Shown here in pieces: positions 55,228 to 64,000 of a stretch of 64,000 nt of DNA. Each line of letters opens with the position of its first letter. Position 1 is the stretch's first letter. Made by a program: the position numbers and the translations under genes. Where the stretch lies: positions 1,860,001 to 1,924,000 of the forward strand of contig OZ345365.1 of the NCBI GenBank assembly GCA_977006965.1, written 5' to 3'. The notes beneath the pieces were generated by a model, which searched no databases, was not told the origin of the DNA, and saw nothing but the letters and a program-made list of their open reading frames with translations. This DNA is from Phymatolithon calcareum. Lineage: Eukaryota > Rhodophyta > Florideophyceae > Hapalidiales.

Positions 55228-56016
55228 AGGTGAAATGGCAATGTCAATCACAAGCTGCCGACCACGCGCAACGTCCAGAGGGTATTGCGGGAGCATGAAT
55301 TCGCGACGCTCATCTTGTCGTGCAATCGATTCGACAAATGTCGCTAATCCGGCATAGTCTCCTCGGAATGGCGCAAGCGTAGTAAGAACAACCGCATCAT
55401 TGCCCTGACCAGAAGTCACCGTCTCGTTGGCTGCAGTTTCATAACTTGCCGGAATGCACGCCGTCTGCAACGGATGGACGGAGACTCTCGGATCATCTGG
55501 TCCAACTTAAACGGAAATGACGTAGAAGTATCTTCGGTGCACACTATCGTCTCCGAAAAGCTAGAAGCGCGCATCAGCTGGCGATCGTCGCTGATGAAAG
55601 ACGCAATGCCCTGAAGAGAGAATTTTATCCGGACCAATGAACATTCCGGAGCAAATTGGTTTCATCCTTCGCATGTTGAGGCCACCCGTCCATGCCTCGT
55701 CGATTTCTACGATGGACACCACACCAGATAGGGGTACACCGTTGTATGTGGTTGCATCCTCTGGAACTGCAACACTCTCTACAAGTCCTCTATAACGCGC
55801 AATGTTGCGCTTTCCGCGCCGTATACCCCCGCCCGGTCTAGTCTTGACGCGACTTCCGAGCACACCGGAACGCCGAATAGGTCCGCTGCCTCCCGTGTGC
55901 GGAATGGGCTGGTCGTGACGACAGACCACTTGGGCGCGAGCCGAGCATGCAAACAATACGAATGGAAGCACAAGCAAAAGCGGGAAAACCGCGAGCTGCG
56001 CTTTTGCGCGCGTCAT
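55228..56016 (-). pseudogene. Truncated serine protease pseudogene, unit 4
   Basis: Signal peptide kept with changes (MTRAKAQLAVFPLLLVLPFV). Codon 152 is TAG (TGG in the intact gene) and codon 170 is TAA, the latter shared with unit 2. The serine half and tail are missing at the same breakpoint as unit 2. More diverged from unit 1 than the unit 2 copy. Confidence 0.92.
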
Positions 56017-57177
56017 TTTTTGCACAGACGGCCGAACGCTGCGGGCGGTACTCTCGGGCGTACATCCTTGCGGTTTCCGCCATGAGTGTACAGGTAGCCG
56101 CGGGGGCTCATGGCGGAGGCCCGAGCGAAAGTGTCAGTACCCGAATCGTGGGAATTCAGAAATCAGGCCCAGGTGGACGTAGTGGGTGCGAATTTAACGA
56201 GAGAGTCAGATGCAGACACTGCCCGCAGGCAGTGGATTTCTATAAGATAGAATTTGCCAGCTGTTAAACACCGCGCACGCGGGTTTGACATTGTTACAAA
56301 TTGTTGACCCCTTGTCCGTAGATCTCGGTTGCCGTCGACCACAGGTAGAATGCGGTATAACGACTCAGTGAAATGGCGGGTAGTGGAATTGAGAGGATCG
56401 TTCCTCAGCGCCCTGCTGCAGGGCCTTCAACGTACTTTCTGCGGCAGTTGTTTGTGGCATCAGCTAAACGGAAGAACTCCACAACTGAATTTTCGCAGGT
56501 CGACGCATGAACATTGACCTTTTTACCTTCTCCTATCAGCCCAGTCATAAGAACCGCTAGATGACGGTATCGGGCCAAACAGGGGTTTCTATTCCTACAA
56601 TTAGCGTTTAAGTCAAGGAAAAGTTGCACAGGGCGGTTCATAGCAATTTGAGAAAAGATCGCCCCTTATAATAGGCTCACGACGGAGACCCGCGTTGTCA
56701 CAAAGCAGTACGCTGAAGAGCCCATAATTGTTCTCAAGTGTTGTTTCATGGCACGGGCAGGCCCATATCAAGAAGAAGAAGAAGGTTATTTTCATTTAAA
56801 AGTTATCAACGCATCTGCCCACGCTTGGGGTAGCTTTCCTAGTGCCAAGAGGTTTTGGTTGGATTCTGTTTAAAGAAGAGTTTCTTTTTCTGTGTAACAC
56901 GATTCAGAGGACTACAAAAACCCACCTCTGGTCTCCTTCCGGACCTCGACGGGGAAAATTACACCATCGTCCTGTGGCGCGCGGTGATTTCAGGTTTGTA
57001 AGCGGTCATTACTTGGCGACAGCATGAAACATGGTCAAGAGCTCGTCGAGTGCTCCCTTAGACCAGGCGCTGTCCGATTTGGAAAGTCTGTCCTTTGAGA
57101 GGCCATTTATCACGTCTTCCATTTCATCTTTCCCACATTAGCCGGTGAGCTCGATGAGGGTGGAAGTGCTCAGTGTA
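56017..57177. other. Protease upstream region, unit 4
   Basis: Paralogous to 19421-20560. Contains a CTT-tailed repeat (56765-56945, minus) and the coding-like relic at 57009-57137 (minus), which reads GKDEMEDVINGLSKDRLSKS. Confidence 0.5.
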
Positions 57178-57768
57178 TGAGGCCCTGCACAGTCGTGCTC
57201 GCTTATGTGGTGCATCTCACCAAAAAAGAAGCGACGAGCCATTCGCTTGCTGACATGTCGTCTATGAACGGACAAGACATCGGTGACGGCGAATCTAACC
57301 ATTGGCACAGTCGTGCGTTTTCTGAATTGAAATGTGTTACAGTTTATGGGCATAGATCCGGTTCCTTTTTCTTGGCGAGCGAGAGCGTAGCCGCGTCGCT
57401 ATCTGTGCACCAGATAATACTTGCCACACTTGCTTTTATTGAAACCGCTCGTGCACGCTAACAAAGAGATTATTCCTTTTGGGGTGTTACAAACTCACGC
57501 GCATTTGCACGTGTGGATATCAAATCTATAGCTTGTTGCAGGCCCAGTATCTCTGGGGAGCTGAATTTCTTGGCGGTTGTAGGATAGGTTACATGTGATG
57601 ATGTCAACCCTCCACTTCAAAATAAAGGCAGCTCACAGCGGGGTACCTCCTCGACACAGTGTGAGACATCGCCAGCAGTTTTTGCTTATCGTCCTCCTTA
57701 ACGAAGGAGAACGCGTACGCTAGTTCGGCGAACTTGCAAAATTGCAGACTTACCTCAATTTGTCACAA
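57178..57768. other. Stretch present in unit 4 but absent from units 1 and 2
   Basis: Units 1 and 2 go directly from ACTCAG to the GTGGGAACATTCC motif, whereas unit 4 has about 590 bp between them. The last ~110 bp are also in unit 3. A minus-strand frame runs from 57353 into LSTSTLIELTG at 57138. No clear terminal repeats, so insertion in 4 and deletion in 1/2 are both possible. Confidence 0.45.
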
Positions 57769-59605
57769 GTGGTGGGAACATTCCAAACTTAACAAATAAA
57801 CTTAACTCTGGAGAAGGAAATTTTTTTGTTTCCCCGTTACCACTGTAAAGCTCAAACGGTCTTCCTTTCGACCAAAATACTTAAAGGAAACGGAAGAATT
57901 CGTGTATTATTTGTGAAGACCGCAATTATTTGCGGGACTCGGAACTTAATCAAGAGCTTCGAGAACATATGAGAGGAGAGTTCGACATGAAATAGTGACT
58001 ACTGAACTGCAGCAGTACCGCGTCATCGGATCACTCTTTCGGAATTTATCAGAAGACAGTTGGATGTGCGGTACAAATTGATTAGGTAGAGTATTCAATT
58101 CACCTTCCACTTAGTCTACAATAATCATGGTCCATTCGTCACACAAAAACTCTATGAAAACAGCAGAGACCCTGCCTCTGGCCGTATGGCCCTCGAAAAG
58201 TTGCTCCGAGCGTCTGCAAATGCGTTCGTAACTTTTAAATAAAAACTCCCACTTCTTCTTCTATAATTCCAAAGGTCCCTTCGTATTCAATGGACCACCA
58301 AGTTTAATTTGGATATGCTAATCGTTCTTACACTCCAAAGGATTCCTGGTAAAGGACAACCAAGTTGAAGAACGAAAGCCTAAGCGTTACAGCATCCGTG
58401 CAGTGCCTTATGCGCTGGGCACCTTCCATGTGATAAAATTGCCTATTTTTATTCTCGTGTGCTGAACTCATTTTCTTATACATTTGAATGTTTAGTTAGT
58501 TCAAGAAGATATGCAGTGCAAAAACGATGATTATGTGGCTCCCAGATATTTTGTTGCCAAGCCATGTACTTCTGTTAGCATGCCGGATGTGAAAAAGTAA
58601 GGGAAAAGACTAAAGCGAGCTTAGGTTTGCGTTATTTCCTAAGACGACCTTGAAAACTAAAATGAGCTTTGGTTTGGCGTTATATTCTTAGATGAGATTG
58701 CTTTCAAGTATTGGGGCTATTACTGGAAGTGGGCCAAGCGCGCACAGTACCTTCCCTCTAACTGCAACCCCCTTAACTGCAATCCTTGCAGAACTGCAAC
58801 CGGATTCCTTTCCCGACAAAAAATCGACCTAAACACATCTAAATTTTTAGGGCACTTGCAAGACTGCAAACTGCAATCCCCAAAAATGAAAGCCATTATT
58901 TTTCGTTTATTTTTTAGAGGTGCGTTGCACGTGAGGGGGTCACTGTAAATATCAGTACATCATGCTCAATCCATCTGCTCTTCGCCACTGGAGCTATTTT
59001 CTCAAATATCTCCGTATGACGATAAAGATTCTGGAGAACCACGACGATTGTCAACAGAGATTTTGTTCGGCAGTTACGCGTACTCAGCACAAGATTTAGG
59101 AGTCTCTGCCCCAAGTTAGGATCACTGATATGTAGCGCAGAGATTCCGGCACCTCGCGCAAATCTTGTAACGCAAGTCTACTGCTGGCAGTGCACTTCCG
59201 GCCGTCTCCAGCGTCTGTGACTGTAAGGTGGACGGACAGGTGTCGTGCTGATACTGGGCACGCATCCGGGACCTGAAAAATAGTTGCAAATATCTAAGCA
59301 TGTAAAACTCATACCTTTTTCGCACCATGGGTGTATAGGGTTGTTTTCAGGGCTGCCTTCAAAAGCACGAGAGCACCAACATGCGACGATGGCTGCGCAG
59401 GACGTCAACAGGATTCGCAGCGTGTCGAGCACGTCTGAAGGCCGATTAATATTTTCAGATCTTTTCTGCGACAATCAATTCGTGTTGTCATCATGCTCGA
59501 ATTCATTGGAACACTTGTCGTCATGGGTAACTTTTAACTATTGTGTTCGCCCGAACCTGATCTGAAAAATCTAGATTTGGAGCCAGAGGCAGCCCCATCT
59601 GCCTC

Positions 59606-61762
59606 GTGCAGACCTACATTATTGCTTGCGCCGTCTTACCTCTAATTGCTATGGGCAATCTCGGAAGCGCCCTACACAAGGATCCAAACAGTACACGAGC
59701 AGACTTGAATCGCTCCGTCTCATCACTTGGACATGAAATCCATGAACGTCGCACCAATGTTGAAAATCGCGCGCCGGAAGACCCTCGTCGTGCCATAGAT
59801 CTGTACACTCGCGCAATCGACGAACAGGGGGATGTGGAGTCCATGAACAGATTGGCGCTCTTGTTTCAGCATGGTGCGGACGGTGTACCTGTGGATATCC
59901 CTCGCGCAGTTGCGCTGTATACTTCGGCCGTCGAAGGAGGACACGGAGAGGCGATGAACAACCTCGGAATGTTGCTTCAGGATGGAACTGAAGGAGTACC
60001 GGCAGACCCGCGCCGCGCCGTAGCGCTCTATAGTTGTGCCATTGAAGAAGACGAGAATGTTGACGCCATGCTCAACTTGGGGAATCTAGTCCAAGATGGC
60101 GCGGACGGTGTTGCAGCAGATCCAGTTCGTGCTACTGAACTATACATCCGGGCAATTGATGAGGCGGCAAACGTGTGCGCAATGGAAAGCCTGGCAGATT
60201 TGCTGATAAGTGGAGCAGAAGGAGTACCAGCGGACCCACGTCGGGCTGTGGCACTCTACAATCGTGCCATCGAGGATTACGGGCATGTGCCTGCCATGAC
60301 CAAGTTGGGTAGCTTGCTCCAAGATGGTGCAGAGGGTGTCCAAGCACATCCGCTCAGTTCTATTGAACTATACACGCGAGCAATTGATGAGGGCGCAAGC
60401 GTGGAGGCCATGCACAAATTGAGAATGTTGATTGAGGACGGAGCTGAAGGAGTACCGGCAGACACGGTTCGTGCGGTGGAGCTGTATAATCGTGCTATCG
60501 AAGAAGGTAGATATGTTCCTGCCATGTACAACCTTGGGGTCGTACTCCAATATGGTGCGGACAATATTTCGGCAGATCCTGCTGCTGCTCTTGAGCTATA
60601 CAGACGGGCAGTTGATGAAGGAGCAGACGTAGCTTCCATGGGTACCATGGCGGATATGCTGATTTTTGGAGATGAAGGAGTACCGGCAGATCCTATTCGC
60701 GCTATGGAGCTCTACAATCGTGCCGTAGAGGAAGGTGATAATGTTGAAGTCATGAACAAGTTCGCCTTTGTGCTGGAACGCGGTGCAGAGGGTATTCCGT
60801 CAGACCCGATTCGTGCTTACAAGCTATATGAACGAGCAATTGATGAAGGCACAAACTTACTCGCAATGACTAACCTGGCAGATCTGCTTGAAACGGGAGC
60901 TGAAGGAGTACCGGCAGATCCTGCTCGAGCGGTCGAGCTATATAATCGAGCCGTCGAGGAAGGCGAAAACTATTCTGCTATGAACAACTTGGGGCTCTTG
61001 CTTCAATATGGTGCGGAGGGTGTTGCCGTCGATCCGGTTCGTGCTTTTGAACTATACTCACGTGCAATTGATGAGGCCGCAGACGTAGTCGCAATGGCCA
61101 ACCTGGCAAGTATGCTTGAGAATGGAGCTGAGGGTGTACCGGCAGACCCTATTCGAGCGGTGGAGTTATACAATCGAGCCGTCGAGGAAGGCAAGGTCTA
61201 TTTCGCCATGAATAACTTGGGACTCTTGCTTCAATATGGCGCAGAGGGTGTTCCGCCAGATCCCTTACGTGCTGCTGAGTTATATACATGTGCAATTGAT
61301 GAGGACGCACACGTGACGGCGATGGTCAACTTCGGAACTATGTTGGAAGAAGGAGCTGAAGGAATACCAGCAGATCCAGCTCGTGCGGTGGAGCTCTATA
61401 ATAGGGCCGTGGAAGACGGAGATGATGTTGATGCAATGATCCGATTGGGGAGTTTGCTCCAAAATGGTGCAGACGGAGTTCCGGGAGATCTATCCCGTGC
61501 CTCGCATCTCTACTCACGTGCCGTCGAGAAGGGAAACGGAGCTGCTATTTTGAAACTTGGACACATACTCGAGCAAGGCGGAGAAGCCGTGCAAGCAGAT
61601 ATGATTCGTGCTGCGGAACTGTATTCTCGTGCCATTGACGAGTCCGCAGATGTCAATGCAATGGTGAGCCTGGCGTTGCTGGTGAGACGAGGTGGAGACC
61701 ATGCGCAGGCGGACCCAACTCGGGCTATGCAGCTGATAAAACAGGCATACTTCTCAGTGTAG
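59606..61762 (+). CDS. Sel1-like repeat protein, copy 4 (17 units)
   Basis: 718 residues from a GTG at 59606, first ATG at 59651. It is 269 residues shorter than copies 1 and 2: exactly seven 38-residue units plus the three extra residues. Units 1-7 and the last seven are kept, and the central part is reduced to three units, among them VMNKFAFVLERGAEGIPSDP. Leader, linker and C-terminus match the others. Frame intact. The shortest and, with copy 3, more diverged member of the array. Confidence 0.9.
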   Translation: MQTYIIACAVLPLIAMGNLGSALHKDPNSTRADLNRSVSSLGHEIHERRTNVENRAPEDPRRAIDLYTRAIDEQGDVESMNRLALLFQHGADGVPVDIPRAVALYTSAVEGGHGEAMNNLGMLLQDGTEGVPADPRRAVALYSCAIEEDENVDAMLNLGNLVQDGADGVAADPVRATELYIRAIDEAANVCAMESLADLLISGAEGVPADPRRAVALYNRAIEDYGHVPAMTKLGSLLQDGAEGVQAHPLSSIELYTRAIDEGASVEAMHKLRMLIEDGAEGVPADTVRAVELYNRAIEEGRYVPAMYNLGVVLQYGADNISADPAAALELYRRAVDEGADVASMGTMADMLIFGDEGVPADPIRAMELYNRAVEEGDNVEVMNKFAFVLERGAEGIPSDPIRAYKLYERAIDEGTNLLAMTNLADLLETGAEGVPADPARAVELYNRAVEEGENYSAMNNLGLLLQYGAEGVAVDPVRAFELYSRAIDEAADVVAMANLASMLENGAEGVPADPIRAVELYNRAVEEGKVYFAMNNLGLLLQYGAEGVPPDPLRAAELYTCAIDEDAHVTAMVNFGTMLEEGAEGIPADPARAVELYNRAVEDGDDVDAMIRLGSLLQNGADGVPGDLSRASHLYSRAVEKGNGAAILKLGHILEQGGEAVQADMIRAAELYSRAIDESADVNAMVSLALLVRRGGDHAQADPTRAMQLIKQAYFSV

Positions 61763-63689
61763 AGCTTGCAAGAGCTTGGATCGTAGGGCCTATGAGTCTT
61801 GAAATATTGCAGTATACTGTACAGTGTTGTGAAGATTTTTTGGTGAAAATTATCAGCGCCCTAAACTACTGAGACCGCTTAAGCGCCCACTTATTCCCTG
61901 CAAATCTGACCCCCGCCCTGACGAGAAAACGCTACCAAACGCATTAGATTTCGTCGGGCACCTCAAGACGCTTAGTCCTGATGCCTCACTCGCAGAACCG
62001 TCGTATGGGGGCACAGTGGTAATGCGGGCCGTTCGCGTGAACTGCTTATTGAGCGGATGGCACCTCCCAGGCGTACTCGGTTTCGGGGGGAGACAGTGTG
62101 TGAAGTAGGATTGGTGTACTTGTACTTAATTCTGACTTGCCGAGTATTCTAGCTTATGTAAGATCCATCTACAGGGGGGAGCTCGAGACTGATTTGGCTT
62201 AGACTGTCGTCTACTGCAGACAGTGAACGGCACGCAATCGAGACGCTTCGGTTCGCAACGCTTGCGTGCCGCTAGGTGCTAACAATGTAGCGTAAGCTTT
62301 GCCGGTAGTCTCGCGAGCTGTGCTCGGTGCTCTACACAGTGAGCTCTTGTTTCGGTTAGGTCTTCTGTAGGCTATTGTCGGTACGCAACCGACAATAGTG
62401 TTTTTCTTCTCGTCTTGAACGTCAATCTCGAGTGATCGTTTCTTTACCGTTGCCTGTCTTGATGAGGGTGCGCCAGGCTGAGCACATGTAACCGAGAGAT
62501 GAATCGTTCATATGTCGAGGGAGGATTGTTTGCCTGGGTGGTGATTGATGAGAGATGATAGGTACTTCTCGCAGGATCGAATCTGCGACACCTCCCGTGA
62601 CACGGGAACGTGGACTTTTGTCCCCCTTCGAGGCCCATCAGGAGACCAGAGGTGGGTTTATGTAGATCACCGAACTGTGGAACACCTACTACGAGACCCT
62701 TCCCAGGACATAATCAAACCAAATTTTCTTGGCACTCGAAAAGCTGCCCCAAGCGTCAGCAGATGCTTGGTAACTTTAAAATAAAAATATACTTTCTTCT
62801 TTTTAAGCGCCCATGTCCATCCACCCTAGCTGTGTGGATCATGTAGTTCCTGCAGTCTTGCCTCATCTACACACCGACGGATGATCGAAACAATAAAATT
62901 CTCGTGAACGAGAGGGTACTGCAATGATCGCCCATATCCTAAGCTCTCTCGGGAACGCCCCATGAGCTACAGCGCAGCAAGGTTGAGGCCCTGTACATGC
63001 AACCAGGCAGGTTGCATGACTTTTCAAAATACCCCCACACGAAACTTTGTTCATCTCGCCAATAATGATTCTACGGAACTTATGGCGTGAACTCAAGGGA
63101 TGCGTTTCGAGGAATACAGGGATTGTAAAGCATGGCATGCTACTGCGGTGGAATGCTCCCCCCCTTCTAGACACCGTCAGAAGTACATTCATATTTAAAT
63201 AATGTGCTCAAAAATTATTTATTTCTCGGAATAGCGACTCCCGAGTAAAAGATTTTCTTCTCCGAGTTGTCGAATACATAACTCTAGGGATCCTTTTCCA
63301 AGAATTAATTTATATCTATTTCTGAGGTAATGAAGAACGCATCAGAAATGTTGGACTCGTCTTCGCTTTTTGAGCAAAAACACATTTCCTATTCTGATGC
63401 ACGAGGCGGTTCTATGGACAACCTGGCGTTTACATTGTATGTATACAGCACTGTTGTGCACGTTTGATGCAAGGGCAGCGGTCGCCACAGCACCACTTGT
63501 ACATGTGGTACACATAGTTTAGGTGCCGACCAGGGATTGTCTCGGACGGATGAAACCAGTCATCCGTCGCTCCGGAGGCTAATTCTAGCCCTTACTGGAT
63601 AATTTATTCGAAATATTTCGGATTACTGACCCGCGATCGGATTAGCTTTTCTAGAAGCAGATCACATCGTGGATTAGAATGGCTTAATC
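61763..63689. other. 3' flank of Sel1-like copy 4, truncated
   Basis: Matches units 2 and 3 including the hairpin, CTT-tailed repeat and the empty TIR-element site, then stops matching after GAATGGCTTAATC. Confidence 0.5.
62372..62398 (+). other. Conserved 10-bp-stem hairpin, unit 4
   Basis: Identical 27 nt, followed by GTGTTTTTC, although the surrounding 150 bp carry several substitutions. Confidence 0.6.
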
Positions 63690-64000
63690 TGTCAATCATA
63701 CTCCCAAATGGTGCTTACATGGGCTTACACTCACCGGCCTCAGTGGCCGGCGAGTTCCTGAGTTACTTCATCCTGCTTCCATTCTGTCCCCTTTCTCTCT
63801 CCCGAGTAGAACGTCTAACACTAAGTAGAAGCTACAAGCTACTTTGGTATTGGCCGGAGCCCGTTCTCACAGTGAAGGCATTGGCCGGATCACCTTTCAT
63901 TCCACCTATCCCTTTTCCCGCGTGACCATCCAGGCGGCCGATCGTACGACCGGCGGCTCACGCGAGGCGCAAAGTGACCGTTCGACGACAATCCGGATTC
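63690..64000. mobile_element. Possible start of an LTR or other insertion at the array's right edge
   Basis: Paralogy with units 2 and 3 breaks exactly at TGTCAATCATACTCCC. A TG start at a sharp breakpoint fits an LTR, but the other end is beyond the window and no primer-binding site is seen. It could equally be the genomic end of the duplication. Confidence 0.25.

Larger units (their letters stand above)
55211..63689. repeat. Tandem unit 4
   Basis: Truncated protease pseudogene, upstream region, a ~590-bp stretch not present in units 1 and 2 (57178-57768), Sel1-like copy 4 and part of the 3' flank, which stops at 63689. Confidence 0.8.

Noticed and set aside
23875-61762. A CRISPR-like or satellite array because of regular 114-bp spacing
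   Set aside because: The repeats are in frame, diverged at the DNA level, lack unique spacers and translate into a clean solenoid protein.
1-64000. Bacterial or plasmid origin of the window
   Set aside because: Eukaryotic initiator tRNA, Pol III SINEs, copia and LINE remnants, a spliceosomal intron and absence of operons or ribosome binding sites.

Overview
The window is nuclear DNA from a eukaryote. It carries a eukaryotic-type initiator tRNA gene, Ty1/copia and LINE reverse-transcriptase remains, tRNA-derived SINEs, TIR DNA transposons with target-site duplications, and one gene with a well-supported 83-nt spliceosomal intron. Genes are few and mostly intron-free, and several encode secreted or Golgi-type proteins. 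This fits a repeat-rich alga; a florideophyte red alga is my best guess, but only a guess.

Left part (1-18 kb), single-copy and heavily invaded: a decayed copia pol (3-1696); a 986-bp Mutator-like non-autonomous transposon with 9-bp target duplications (1861-2846); an initiator tRNA-Met gene (2972-3044); a degenerate ~0.9-kb tandem repeat (3.2-6.2 kb); then two divergent genes, an FkbM-type methyltransferase (6393-7450, minus, two exons) and a fucosyltransferase-like glycosyltransferase (8102-9562, plus). Both have an N-terminal membrane anchor. After LINE debris comes a dead Sel1-like repeat gene on the minus strand (12354-15791), split by a LINE with a 15-bp target duplication. Two more LINE tails lie at 16.6-17.75 kb.

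Right part (18-63.7 kb): a locus duplicated in tandem about four times. The ancestral unit is a trypsin-like secreted protease on the minus strand, ~4.4 kb of shared intergenic DNA, a plus-strand gene for a probably secreted Sel1-like repeat protein, and several kb of shared 3' flank with a strictly kept 27-nt hairpin. All four Sel1-like reading frames are open (23875-26838, 36629-39592, 47134-49746, 59606-61762) and differ by whole 38-residue units (24, 24, 21 and 17). The protease is intact only in unit 1. In units 2 and 4 it is a truncated pseudogene with a shared nonsense codon; in unit 3 it is missing, and a hAT-like element sits at the deletion.

Because the units are paralogous, they act as filled and empty sites for mobile elements. 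Insertions that can be read this way, with target duplications, are two tRNA-derived SINEs (21694, 54055), a hAT MITE (20874), LINE 3' fragments (22128/34886 shared by units 1 and 2; 32584 only in unit 2), a shorter retroposon family (23201/35957; 55122), a foldback element (28701-30370) and a TIR element (41442-42319). They order the duplications: units 1 and 2 share insertions that units 3 and 4 lack. The feature most worth following is the repeat-length-variable, multi-copy Sel1-like family paired with a secreted protease that decays in the derived copies.
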